Part shown: positions 8,904 through 17,550 of the stretch, piece by piece | How positions within the stretch are numbered: position 1 is the first letter of the stretch | Layout of the letters: each line of letters begins with the position of its first letter | Assembly: GCF_001718835.1 (NCBI RefSeq) | Contig: NZ_CP013443.1 | Coordinates: 3,224,001-3,288,000 of the forward strand | Direction: 5' to 3' | Origin: Burkholderia cepacia | GTDB taxonomy: Bacteria > Pseudomonadota > Gammaproteobacteria > Burkholderiales > Burkholderiaceae | Length of the DNA stretch: 64,000 nucleotides | The notes under the pieces: model-generated | The model's input: the letters and a program-made list of their open reading frames with translations, nothing else | Databases searched by the model: none | What the model was told of the DNA's origin: nothing | Translations under genes and position numbers: made by a program

Positions 8904-8956
8904 CGCGTTGATCCTCAGTAAATGGCAAGACGGCGCCGAGCGGGCGCCGTCGAATT

Positions 8957-9370
8957 TCAGTGGCAGTGGCCGTGCGACGCGGAGGCCGCCTGCATCGGGG
9001 CGTCGCGCTCGACGCCCGCCGCCTTCAGTTTGTCGAAATAGTCGCGCCACAGCGCGTCCTGCTGCGTCGCCAGCTCGTACAGCAGGTCCCACGAGTAGAT
9101 GCCGGTCGAATGGCCGTCGGAAAACGTCGGCTGCAGCGCGTAGTTGCCGACGCCCTCGAGCGCGGTGATCGTCACCTCGCGCTTGCCGGTCTGCAGCGTC
9201 TCCTGGCCGGGCCCGTGGCCGCGCACCTCGGCCGACGGCGAATACACGCGCATCAGCTCGAACGGAATCCGGTAGCTTTCACCGTTCGGGTACTGCAATT
9301 CGAGCACGCGCGACACCGCGTGCACGACGACGCCGGACGGAATCGGCGTCGTGGAAGTCAAACCGCTCAT
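8957..9370 (-). CDS. DUF971 (gamma-butyrobetaine hydroxylase-like N-terminal) protein
   Basis: A 137-residue single-domain DUF971 protein: LELQYPNGESYRIPFELMRVYSPSAEVRGHG, then the small-domain core and GIYSWDLLYELATQQDALW. This domain is the N-terminal zinc-containing module of gamma-butyrobetaine hydroxylases, here on its own, and has been linked to Fe-S or metal handling in some proteins. A HGHCH cluster ends the chain and may bind metal. Its ATG overlaps the HIT gene stop (ATGA at 9367-9370). It stands directly before ubiE, as in many beta-proteobacteria. Confidence 0.88.
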   Translation of the reverse strand: MSGLTSTTPIPSGVVVHAVSRVLELQYPNGESYRIPFELMRVYSPSAEVRGHGPGQETLQTGKREVTITALEGVGNYALQPTFSDGHSTGIYSWDLLYELATQQDALWRDYFDKLKAAGVERDAPMQAASASHGHCH

Positions 9371-9810
9371 GGCTGCCTCGAATCGGTCATGCGTTGAATT
9401 TCCTCGCGCACCGCATTGTGCAGCAGCGAGGCCTGCGCGGCGCGCGTGCGCAGCAGCGCCTCGGACACGCTGCGCTGGCGCGGCGCCCAGACGGGCTGCG
9501 GGAAATGGGCGTCGTTGGAAAAGCGCGGGATCACGTGCCAGTGCACGTGCGGCACCATGTTGCCGAGGCTCGCGAGATTCACCTTGTTCGGCTGCATCAC
9601 GCGGCGCACAGCCCGCTCGACCGCGTAGACCACGCGCATCAGGTGGGCCCGCTCGGGCTCGCCGAGATCGGAGAATTCCGCTACGTGCGCGCCCCAGATC
9701 ACCCGGCAGAAGCCCGGATACTCGTGCTCGCCCGTCGCGAGGACGACGCGCAGCGCATCGTCCTGCCAGAGCACCTCGCCGCCGTCTTCACGGCAAAACA
9801 CGCATTCCAT
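9367..9810 (-). CDS. HIT family nucleotide hydrolase
   Basis: A 147-residue HIT protein. The histidine triad is HVHWHVIPR with His at about residues 88, 90 and 92, preceded by the SLGNMVPHVH segment. An N-terminal CVFC motif probably helps bind zinc. HIT proteins hydrolyse nucleoside phosphoramidates or dinucleoside polyphosphates; the substrate here is unknown. Of three in-frame ATGs (9840, 9822, 9810), the last has a GGGAG ribosome site at good spacing and matches the family N-terminus (MECVFC). Confidence 0.92.
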   Translation of the reverse strand: MECVFCREDGGEVLWQDDALRVVLATGEHEYPGFCRVIWGAHVAEFSDLGEPERAHLMRVVYAVERAVRRVMQPNKVNLASLGNMVPHVHWHVIPRFSNDAHFPQPVWAPRQRSVSEALLRTRAAQASLLHNAVREEIQRMTDSRQP

Positions 9811-9895
9811 CGTCGCTCCCATGTGGACGGGCGCCGGCATTGCCGCGCCGGCGCCCGCTCATCCCCAGCCCGGTCGGGCGGTCGTCATGCCCGCA

Positions 9896-12800
9896 TTAGA
9901 CCAGCACGCGCTCGATCCCGCCATTGTTCGCGCGTGCGACATAATCGGCCATCCAGTTCTCGCCGAGCACCTGACGCGCGATTTCGACCACGATGTAGTC
10001 GGCTTCGAGGTTCGCATCCTCGCTGTAGCGCGACAGGCCCTGCAGGCACGACGGGCAGCTCGTCAGGATCTTCACGTCGGGGCCGTTCGCGGCGGCGGCG
10101 GCGGCCGGCGCCGGCGCGTTGCCGGCCACGACCGGGATGCTGCGCAGCTTCGCCGCACCCTTGCGGATCTCCTCTTCCTTGCGGAAGCGGACCTGCGTCG
10201 ACACGTCCGGGCGCGTGACCGCGAGCGTGCCCGATTCGCCGCAGCAGCGGTCGTTCTTCTCGATCCTGTAGCCGTCCTTCTCCGCACCCATCAGCTCGTT
10301 GACGAGCTTCACCGGATCGATCGTCTTGATCGGCGTGTGGCACGGGTCGTGATACATGTAGCGCGTGCCCGTCACGCCGTCGAGCTTCATCCCCTTCTCG
10401 AGCAGGAACTCGTGGATGTCGATGATCCGGCAGCCCGGGAAGATCTTGTCGAATTCGTAGCCGGCCAGCTGGTCGTAGCAGGTGCCGCACGACACGACCA
10501 CCGTCTTGATATCGAGGTAGTTCAGCGTGTTCGCGACCCGGTGGAACAGTACGCGGTTGTCGGTGACGATCTTCTCGGCCTTGTCGTACTGGCCCGAGCC
10601 GCGCTGCGGATAGCCGCAGCACAGGTAGCCCGGCGGCAGCACGGTCTGTACGCCGGCCTCCCACAGCATCGCCTGCGTCGCGAGGCCGACCTGCGAGAAC
10701 AAGCGCTCGGAGCCGCAGCCCGGGAAGTAGAACACCGCTTCCGAATCGACGGTCGTCGACTTCGGGTTGCGGATGATCGGCACGATCTTGTTGTCCTCGA
10801 TGTCGAGCAGTGCGCGCGCCGTCTTCTTCGGCAGGTTGCCCGGCATCTTCTTGTTGACGAAGTGGATCACCTGCTCGACGACGGGCGGCTTGCCCACCGT
10901 CGCCGGCGGGTGCTGCGTCTGCTTCTTCACGACGTTCTTCAACATGTCGTTCGCGAAGCGCTGCACCTTGTAGCCGACGCCCATCATCACGCTGCGCGCG
11001 GCGTTGATCGTCTGCGGGTTGGTCGCGTTCAGGAAGAACATGCCCGCCGCATTGCCGGCGTTGAATTTCTTCTTGCCCATCTTGCGCAACAGGTTGCGCA
11101 TGTTCATCGTGACGTCGCCGAAATCGATCTTCACCGGGCACGGCGTCGCGCACTTGTGGCACACCGTGCAGTGGTCGGCCACGTCGTTGAACTCGTCCCA
11201 GTGCTTGATCGACACGCCGCGGCGCGTCTGTTCTTCATACAGGAACGCCTCGACCAGCAGCGACGTCGCGAGGATCTTGTTGCGCGGGCTGTACAGCAGG
11301 TTCGCGCGCGGCACGTGCGTCGCGCACACCGGTTTGCACTTGCCGCAGCGCAGGCAGTCCTTCACCGAATCGGCGATCGCGCCGATGTCGGACTGCTTCA
11401 TGATCAGCGACTCGTACCCCATCAGCCCGAAGCTCGGCGTATAGGCATTGCGCAGATCGGCGCCTTCGAGCAGCTTGCCCTTGTTGAAGCGGCCGTTCGG
11501 ATCGACGCGCTGCTTGTACGCGCGGAATTCGGCGATCTCGTCGTCGGTCAGGAACTCGAGCTTCGTGATGCCGATCCCGTGCTCGCCCGAAATCACGCCG
11601 TCGAGCGAACGTGCGAGCGTCATGATGCGCGCGACCGCCGCATGCGCGTCCTGCAGCATCTCGTAGTTGTCGGAGTTGACCGGCAGGTTGGTGTGGACGT
11701 TGCCGTCGCCCGCGTGCATGTGCAGCGCGACGAACACGCGGCCGCGCAGCACCTGCTTGTGGATCGCCTGCGCCTCGTCGAGGATCTGCTTGAACGCGCC
11801 GCCGTTGAAGATCGCGCGCAGCTCCGCGCGGATCTCCTGCTTCCACGAGATGCGCACCGTGCGGTCCTGCGTGACGTGGAACACGGTCGCGCCCGGCTGC
11901 TCGTCCGCGCGATCCGCGAACTTCTCGGCCAGCGCCTCGTAACCGAGCTGCACGAGGTAGTGCTGCGCCTCGCGCAGCGGCTGGTCGAGCCGGTCGCGCA
12001 CGAATTCCCAGCGCGCGCGCACGCGCTTGAGCAGCTCCAGTGCCTGCTGGACGCGATCCTCGAGCAGTTCGGCGCTCGGGATCTCGTTCGCGTCGTCGGT
12101 CTTGCCGAGCGGCAGGTTGCCGGCGCGGAAGAACGCTTCGAGCGCGTCGACCAGCTGCAGCTTGTTCTTCAGCGACAGCTCGATGTTGATCCGCTCGATG
12201 CCGTCGGTGTACTCGCCCATCCGGTTCAGCGGGATGACGACGTCTTCGTTGATCTTGAACGCGTTCGTGTGCTTCGCGATCGCGGCCGTGCGGCTGCGGT
12301 CGAGCCAGAAGCGCTTGCGCGCCTCCGCGCTGATCGCCACGAAGCCTTCGCCGCTCTTGCCGTTCGCCATCCGGATCACTTCGGACGTCGCGTGCGCCAC
12401 CGCGTCGGCATCGTCGCCGACGATGTCGCCGATCAGCACCATCTTGGGGAATGCGTTGCGCTTGCTCTTCGTCGCATAGCCGACCGCGCGCAGGTAGCGC
12501 TCGTCGAGGTGCTCGAGGCCCGCGAGGATCGCGCCGCCCTGCTTCGACGTCTCGAACAGGTAGTCCTTGATCTCGACGATGCTCGGGATCGCCTCGCGCG
12601 CCTGGCCGAAGAATTCGAGACAGACGGTGCGCGTGTGCGCGGGCATCTTGTGCAGCACCCAGCGCGCGGACGTGATGAGCCCGTCGCAGCCTTCCTTCTG
12701 CACGCCCGGCAGGCCGGCGAGGAACTTGTCGGTCACGTCCTTGCCGAGGCCTTCCTTGCGGAACCGGCGGCCCTCGATCTCGAGCATCTCGCTCTTCAGC

Positions 12801-13924
12801 AGCTTCTCGCCCGGCGCGTATGCGCCGTCGAACCACTTCAACTCGAAACGCGCGACCGCGATGTCGTGGATCTTGCCCTGGTTGTGCTCGTGGCGCGTGA
12901 CTTCGAGCCAGTTGCCGTCCGGGTCGACCATCCGCCACCAGGCCAGGTTGTCGAGCGCAGTGCCCCACAGCACGGCCTTCTTGCCGCCCGCGTTCATCGC
13001 GACGTTGCCGCCGATGCACGATGCGTCGAGCGAGGTCGGATCGACCGCGAACACGTAGCCGGCCGCTTCCGCCGCTTCCGTCACGCGGCGCGTGACGACG
13101 CCCGCGCCGGAGAAGATCGTCGGCACCTTGTGCGCGACGCCCGGCAGTTCGGTCAGCTCGACCGCGCCGAGCTGCTCGAGCTTCTCGGTGTTGATCACCG
13201 CGGAGAACGGCGTGAGCGGCACCGCGCCGCCCGTGTAGCCGGTGCCGCCACCGCGCGGGATCACGGTCAGGCCGAGCTCGAAGCAGGCCTTGATGAGGCC
13301 GGCGATCTCGGCTTCGGTGTCGGGGGTGAGCACGACGAACGGGTATTCGACCCGCCAGTCGGTCGCGTCGGTCACATGCGACACGCGCGACAGCCCGTCG
13401 AAACGGATGTTGTCCTTCTGCGTGCAGCGGCCGAGCGCCTTGGTCGCGCGGCGGCGCAGGTCGGCCATCTTCTCGAATTCGTCGGCGAACTCGTCGACCG
13501 CGCGCTGCGCGGCGGTTTCGAGCATCTCGACTCGCGATGCGCGTTCACGGCCCGCGTCGTCGCGGTGCTCGGTGAGATCGGCGCTGCGGCGCTTGCCGAT
13601 TTCGGTCAGCCGGTGGTTCAGCGCCTCGATCAGCAGCGCGCGGCGCTTCGGGTTGTCGAGCAGGTCGTCCTGCAGGTACGGGTTGCGGCGCACGACCCAG
13701 ATGTCGCCGAGCACTTCATACAGCATCCGTGCCGAGCGGCCCGTACGGCGCTCGGCGCGCAGTTCGTCAAGCACCGACCACGCCTCTTCGCCGAGCAGGC
13801 GGATCACGATCTCGCGATCCGAGAAGGACGTGTAGTTGTAGGGAATCTCGCGCAACCGGGGCGCGGGGTCGGCGGCGACGGCGGCGGCCGCGCCATGCGG
13901 ATCGAAAACTTGTGGTGCGTTCAT
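9896..13924 (-). CDS. Large FAD-linked oxidoreductase with Fe-S and cysteine-rich CCG domains (DUF3683 N-terminus)
   Basis: A 1342-residue multidomain enzyme. In order: a DUF3683-type N-terminal part (about 1-190); a PCMH-type FAD-binding domain with PRGGGTGYTGG near 228; an FAD-oxidase C-terminal domain with HMHAGDGNVHTNLPVN near 735; two 4Fe-4S motifs (CLRCGKCKPVC near 855 and CTVCHKCATPCPV near 918); and paired CCG domains (LCCGYPQRG near 1100, CCGESG near 1228). This is the GlcD/D-lactate dehydrogenase plan fused to a GlpC/GlcF-like Fe-S subunit, so it should oxidise a 2-hydroxyacid and pass electrons to the quinone pool. The substrate is unknown. It is relatively isolated from its neighbours. 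Confidence 0.9.
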   Translation of the reverse strand: MNAPQVFDPHGAAAAVAADPAPRLREIPYNYTSFSDREIVIRLLGEEAWSVLDELRAERRTGRSARMLYEVLGDIWVVRRNPYLQDDLLDNPKRRALLIEALNHRLTEIGKRRSADLTEHRDDAGRERASRVEMLETAAQRAVDEFADEFEKMADLRRRATKALGRCTQKDNIRFDGLSRVSHVTDATDWRVEYPFVVLTPDTEAEIAGLIKACFELGLTVIPRGGGTGYTGGAVPLTPFSAVINTEKLEQLGAVELTELPGVAHKVPTIFSGAGVVTRRVTEAAEAAGYVFAVDPTSLDASCIGGNVAMNAGGKKAVLWGTALDNLAWWRMVDPDGNWLEVTRHEHNQGKIHDIAVARFELKWFDGAYAPGEKLLKSEMLEIEGRRFRKEGLGKDVTDKFLAGLPGVQKEGCDGLITSARWVLHKMPAHTRTVCLEFFGQAREAIPSIVEIKDYLFETSKQGGAILAGLEHLDERYLRAVGYATKSKRNAFPKMVLIGDIVGDDADAVAHATSEVIRMANGKSGEGFVAISAEARKRFWLDRSRTAAIAKHTNAFKINEDVVIPLNRMGEYTDGIERINIELSLKNKLQLVDALEAFFRAGNLPLGKTDDANEIPSAELLEDRVQQALELLKRVRARWEFVRDRLDQPLREAQHYLVQLGYEALAEKFADRADEQPGATVFHVTQDRTVRISWKQEIRAELRAIFNGGAFKQILDEAQAIHKQVLRGRVFVALHMHAGDGNVHTNLPVNSDNYEMLQDAHAAVARIMTLARSLDGVISGEHGIGITKLEFLTDDEIAEFRAYKQRVDPNGRFNKGKLLEGADLRNAYTPSFGLMGYESLIMKQSDIGAIADSVKDCLRCGKCKPVCATHVPRANLLYSPRNKILATSLLVEAFLYEEQTRRGVSIKHWDEFNDVADHCTVCHKCATPCPVKIDFGDVTMNMRNLLRKMGKKKFNAGNAAGMFFLNATNPQTINAARSVMMGVGYKVQRFANDMLKNVVKKQTQHPPATVGKPPVVEQVIHFVNKKMPGNLPKKTARALLDIEDNKIVPIIRNPKSTTVDSEAVFYFPGCGSERLFSQVGLATQAMLWEAGVQTVLPPGYLCCGYPQRGSGQYDKAEKIVTDNRVLFHRVANTLNYLDIKTVVVSCGTCYDQLAGYEFDKIFPGCRIIDIHEFLLEKGMKLDGVTGTRYMYHDPCHTPIKTIDPVKLVNELMGAEKDGYRIEKNDRCCGESGTLAVTRPDVSTQVRFRKEEEIRKGAAKLRSIPVVAGNAPAPAAAAAANGPDVKILTSCPSCLQGLSRYSEDANLEADYIVVEIARQVLGENWMADYVARANNGGIERVLV

Positions 13925-14478
13925 GTTCGGACGACTCGGAGGGCCGATACACCGTGCACGGGCGTCGGCAAGCGCGTGGGCGCAATCTTGGGGAAATCTG
14001 TTCTGTTACCAGGCGCGCGGCTGTCCTTCATGGGGCCGGAGCGGGCGGCGGTTCACCCCTCCTGGCCGGCGACAGGGCCTGGCGGCACTCGATCATCAGC
14101 ACGATCGCGCGCGGCGCGCATGCCGTTCCGCCGCGGGGCTGGCTGCGCGCGGCGTCGGCTTCAACGGTGCGATCCGAGGGTGCCTCTGCATCTTCCGAAA
14201 TCCTTGATTCAAAACGGAATTCTAACCCATGATCGGGCCATGCGTGACACGTCGGACCGGCCGTGGGGATATCGGCGGAAGGCCCGCCGGCCGTGGCCCG
14301 AAGCGGTTTCGGACCGCCATTCGCCGTCCGTCCGGTCGGTAACCGGCCGGTTAAGCCCGCCGGATCGGCGTCGCACCGCCGCAAACGGTCGCGACGCACA
14401 TGCAAACCGTATCGAAACAGACCCCAGGCGCTATCATTGATCCTTTACCGTCTGCTACCGCACTGCACGCGAGCGCCC
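13925..14478. other. Divergent intergenic region between the FAD oxidoreductase gene and ilvA
   Basis: 554 bases without a supported gene. It should hold promoters for both flanking genes. A 14-bp perfect palindrome is annotated separately within it. No riboswitch or attenuator leader with repeated Ile/Val/Leu codons was recognised. Confidence 0.6.
14340..14353. promoter_or_regulatory. 14-bp perfect palindrome upstream of ilvA
   Basis: TAACCGGCCGGTTA is fully self-complementary and lies 125 bases upstream of the ilvA start. It could be an operator for a dimeric regulator. No matching regulator is encoded next to it, so this is inference from symmetry only. Confidence 0.35.
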
Positions 14479-16002
14479 ATGGCATCCCACGATTACCTGA
14501 AGAAAATCCTCACCGCGCGCGTCTACGACGTCGCGATCGAGACGGAACTCGAATCCGCCCGCAACCTGTCCGCGCGGCTGCGCAACGCCGTCTACCTCAA
14601 GCGCGAGGACAACCAGCCGGTGTTCTCGTTCAAGCTGCGCGGCGCGTACAACAAGATGGCGCACATTCCGGCCGACGCGCTCGCGCGCGGCGTGATTACG
14701 GCATCGGCCGGCAACCATGCGCAGGGTGTCGCGTTCTCGGCGGCCCGGATGGGCGTCAAGGCGGTGATCGTCGTGCCCGTCACGACGCCGCAGGTGAAGG
14801 TCGATGCGGTGCGCGCGCACGGCGGCCCGAGCGTCGAGGTGATCCAGGCCGGGGAGTCGTACAGCGACGCGTATGCACACGCGGTCAAGGTGCAAGAGGA
14901 GCGCGGCCTCACGTTCGTCCATCCGTTCGACGATCCGTACGTGATCGCCGGCCAGGGCACGATCGCGATGGAAATCCTGCGTCAGCACCAGGGCCCGATC
15001 CACGCGATCTTCGTGCCGATCGGCGGCGGCGGGCTCGCGTCCGGCGTCGCGGCCTACGTGAAGGCGGTGCGACCGGAGATCAAGGTGATCGGCGTGCAGG
15101 CCGAGGATTCGTGCGCGATGGCGCAGTCGCTCGACGCGGGCAAGCGCGTCGAGCTGAGCGAGGTCGGCCTGTTCGCGGACGGCACCGCCGTGAAGCTGGT
15201 CGGCGAGGAAACCTTCCGGCTCTGCAGCGAATACCTCGACGGCGTCCTGACGGTGAACACCGACGCGCTGTGCGCGGCGATCAAGGACGTCTTCCAGGAC
15301 ACGCGCAGCGTGCTCGAGCCGTCCGGCGCGCTCGCGGTCGCGGGCGCGAAGCTCTACGCGGAACGCGAAGGCATCGAGAACCAGACGCTCGTCGCGGTCA
15401 CGTCCGGCGCGAACATGAACTTCGACCGGATGCGCTTCGTCGCCGAACGCGCGGAAGTCGGCGAGGCGCGCGAAGCCGTGTTCGCCGTCACGATCCCCGA
15501 GGAGCGCGGCAGCTTCAAGCGCTTCTGCTCGCTCGTCGGCGATCGCAACGTGACCGAGTTCAACTACCGGATCGCCGATGCGCAGTCCGCGCACATCTTC
15601 GTCGGCGTGCAGATCAAGCGGCGCGGCGAGTCGGAGGAGATCGCCGCGAACTTCGAGTCGCACGGCTTCAAGACCGTCGACCTCACGCACGACGAGCTGT
15701 CGAAGGAACATATCCGCTACATGGTGGGCGGCCGCTCGCCGCTCGCGCTCGAAGAGCGCCTGTTCCGCTTCGAATTCCCGGAACGGCCGGGCGCGCTGAT
15801 GAAGTTCCTGTCGTCGATGGCGCCGGACTGGAACATCAGCCTGTTCCACTACCGCAACCAGGGCGCGGACTACAGCTCGATCCTCGTCGGGCTGCAGGTG
15901 CCGCAGGCCGATCGCGCCGAGTTCGAACGCTTCCTCGCGGCGCTCGGCTATCCGTATGTCGAAGAGAGCGCCAATCCGGCGTACCGCCTCTTCCTGTCGT
16001 AA
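14479..16002 (+). CDS. ilvA: Threonine ammonia-lyase, biosynthetic
   Basis: A 507-residue PLP enzyme converting threonine to 2-oxobutanoate, the first committed step of isoleucine synthesis. The PLP lysine is K52 in FSFKLRGAYNKM and the glycine-rich phosphate loop GGGGLASG is near residue 182. Two ACT-like regulatory domains follow (ERGSFKRFCSLVGDRNVTEFNYR near 340 and ERPGALMKFLSSMAPDWNISLFHYRNQG near 435), the arrangement of the long isoleucine-inhibited form. The chosen ATG agrees with the E. coli N-terminus; the reading frame stays open upstream but without family similarity. queF follows after 12 bases. Confidence 0.97.
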   Translation: MASHDYLKKILTARVYDVAIETELESARNLSARLRNAVYLKREDNQPVFSFKLRGAYNKMAHIPADALARGVITASAGNHAQGVAFSAARMGVKAVIVVPVTTPQVKVDAVRAHGGPSVEVIQAGESYSDAYAHAVKVQEERGLTFVHPFDDPYVIAGQGTIAMEILRQHQGPIHAIFVPIGGGGLASGVAAYVKAVRPEIKVIGVQAEDSCAMAQSLDAGKRVELSEVGLFADGTAVKLVGEETFRLCSEYLDGVLTVNTDALCAAIKDVFQDTRSVLEPSGALAVAGAKLYAEREGIENQTLVAVTSGANMNFDRMRFVAERAEVGEAREAVFAVTIPEERGSFKRFCSLVGDRNVTEFNYRIADAQSAHIFVGVQIKRRGESEEIAANFESHGFKTVDLTHDELSKEHIRYMVGGRSPLALEERLFRFEFPERPGALMKFLSSMAPDWNISLFHYRNQGADYSSILVGLQVPQADRAEFERFLAALGYPYVEESANPAYRLFLS

Positions 16003-16014
16003 AGGCTTCGTGCA

Positions 16015-16839
16015 ATGCATCCCGAACATTCCCCGCTCGGCAAGGCGACCGTCTACGCAGCGCAGTACGACGCGTCGCTGCTGTTCCCGATCCCGCGCGC
16101 CGGGGCGCGCGAGCAGCTCGGCATCGCGTCGGCGCTGCCGTTCTTCGGCACCGACATCTGGAACGCATACGAACTGTCGTGGCTCAACGCGCGCGGCAAG
16201 CCGCAGATCGCGGTTGCGACCTTCTACGTGCCGGCCGAATCGCCGAACATCGTCGAATCGAAATCGTTCAAGCTGTATCTCGGCTCGTTCGCGCAATCGA
16301 AGTTCGACTCGCTCGACACGGTGCGCGACGTGCTGAAGCGCGACGTGTCGGCCGCGTGCGGCGCGAGCGTCGCCGTGCAGCTGGTGTCGCCGCACGATTT
16401 CGGCAAGCTCGAGATGGAGGAGCTCGACGGGCTGCCGCTCGACCGGCTCGACCTCGATACCGACGTGTACGAACCCGATCCGTCGCTGCTGTCCGCGGCC
16501 GCCGACGAAGCGCCGGTCGAGGAGACGCTCGTGTCCGACCTGCTGCGCTCGAACTGCCCGGTCACCGGCCAGCCCGACTGGGGCAGCGTGCAGATTCACT
16601 ACGTCGGGCCGCAGATCGATCATGCGGGGCTGCTGCGCTACATCATCTCGTTTCGCAATCACACAGGCTTTCACGAGCAGTGCGTCGAGCGGATCTTCCT
16701 CGACATCCTGCATGCGTGCAAACCGGTGAAGCTCGCGGTGTATGCGCGCTACACGCGGCGTGGCGGGCTCGACATCAATCCGTTCCGCACGAATTACAAC
16801 CAGCCGATGCCGGACAACGCGCGGACGGCGCGGCAGTAA
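16015..16839 (+). CDS. queF: NADPH-dependent 7-cyano-7-deazaguanine reductase QueF
   Basis: A 274-residue long-form (two-domain) QueF, which reduces preQ0 to preQ1 in queuosine tRNA modification. The signature VESKSFKLYLGSFAQSKF, which binds NADPH, is near residue 80. The catalytic cysteine is in RSNCPVTGQPDWGS near residue 180. The C-terminal part FHEQCVERIFLDI, followed by RGGLDINPFRTN, is characteristic. It begins 12 bases after ilvA and is probably co-transcribed with it. Confidence 0.97.
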   Translation: MHPEHSPLGKATVYAAQYDASLLFPIPRAGAREQLGIASALPFFGTDIWNAYELSWLNARGKPQIAVATFYVPAESPNIVESKSFKLYLGSFAQSKFDSLDTVRDVLKRDVSAACGASVAVQLVSPHDFGKLEMEELDGLPLDRLDLDTDVYEPDPSLLSAAADEAPVEETLVSDLLRSNCPVTGQPDWGSVQIHYVGPQIDHAGLLRYIISFRNHTGFHEQCVERIFLDILHACKPVKLAVYARYTRRGGLDINPFRTNYNQPMPDNARTARQ

Positions 16840-16852
16840 ATGAAGTGAAGTC

Positions 16853-16874
16853 GGCGGGCATTTCGCGGCCCGCC
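16853..16874 (+). terminator. GC-rich hairpin after queF
   Basis: A 7-bp stem (ggcgggc with gcccgcc) and 8-base loop start 14 bases after the queF stop. No T run follows, so it is at best a weak terminator. It also separates queF from the convergent small membrane gene. Confidence 0.4.
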
Positions 16875-16882
16875 AATGCAGA

Positions 16883-17098
16883 CTACTTGCGGAAAAGGCG
16901 TCTTCGCGGACGCCAATCGATGCCGTGGGCGTCCAGTATGCGTCTGAGTCGGCGAACTTCGCTCCCGAGCGCCACGAGCATCACGGCCATCACAACGGGC
17001 ATCACCCACTCACCCGCATACCGGAAGGTCGCCCACGCAATAGCCGCGAAGACGGCGCTACAAATCAGAAGCGCGACGCGATCTGCGATACGGTTCAT
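16883..17098 (-). CDS. Small inner-membrane protein of unknown function
   Basis: A 71-residue protein starting MNRIADRVALLICSAVFAAIAW. Two hydrophobic stretches (about residues 8-24 and 29-45) are joined by a short FRYAGEW loop, and a strongly basic C-terminus ends RPRRRLFRK. No family was recognised. The ATG overlaps the TGA of the upstream 151-residue gene (ATGA), so the pair is translationally coupled. That layout, with a small two-helix membrane protein after a protein having a possible pore-like segment, is what an immunity partner could look like, but nothing here proves it. Confidence 0.65.
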   Translation of the reverse strand: MNRIADRVALLICSAVFAAIAWATFRYAGEWVMPVVMAVMLVALGSEVRRLRRILDAHGIDWRPRRRLFRK

Positions 17099-17550
17099 GC
17101 TGCTGCCTGTTGCGCGAGGCTCATCACGCGGTAGTGGTGCCGAGCTGTTCCCAGGGCAAACACTTCCGGGTGCGAAGCCAGATGCCGCGCCAGCGCACCA
17201 TCGATCCTGATCCCGTGCTTTGAAAGCACATTGGCGGCCGACCGCGAAGCGTCGATGCCATTGGAACACGAGAGCGAATGGCCCGACGCCACTAGAAGAC
17301 TGCCAATCGCCGCCCCAACGTACCAGGATGCGTATAGCGATCCCGCGTACACCAGCACATCGCTCAATACCCCTGCGCCGATCAATTCACCAATCGTAAC
17401 GCGCGACCCAAACGTCTTGACCGCAGTTGCAATCGCCCCAATGGTCGTCAACGCTTGTTGCTGCGTCGAAAACAGGCTCGCGGGAACGGGTAACCCCATT
17501 GCATCCATGTTTTCCTTGAACGTCAGATAGAAGCCCCGGCAGGACGCCAT
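17095..17550 (-). CDS. Unknown protein with central hydrophobic, glycine-rich segment
   Basis: A 151-residue protein starting MASCRGFYLTFKENMDAMGL. The ATG at 17550 has a GAGGTG ribosome site seven bases upstream; longer forms using TTG 17622 or ATG 17583 are possible. The middle (about residues 53-92) is hydrophobic and rich in small residues (IGELIGAGVLSDVLVYAG, then WYVGAAIGSLLVASG). This resembles membrane-inserting helices with glycine-zipper spacing. The C-terminus is soluble and basic. No family recognised. It lies in a stretch of lower GC than its neighbours and is coupled to the small membrane gene downstream. Confidence 0.65.
   Translation of the reverse strand: MASCRGFYLTFKENMDAMGLPVPASLFSTQQQALTTIGAIATAVKTFGSRVTIGELIGAGVLSDVLVYAGSLYASWYVGAAIGSLLVASGHSLSCSNGIDASRSAANVLSKHGIRIDGALARHLASHPEVFALGTARHHYRVMSLAQQAAA

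Noticed and set aside
9821..14440. A 1539-codon open frame on the plus strand
   Set aside because: Antisense of the FAD/Fe-S oxidoreductase, whose domains and motifs are unambiguous.
14400..17210. A 936-codon open frame overlapping ilvA and queF in another frame
   Set aside because: The sequence is Arg/Ala-rich shadow; both real genes have intact catalytic motifs in their own frames.
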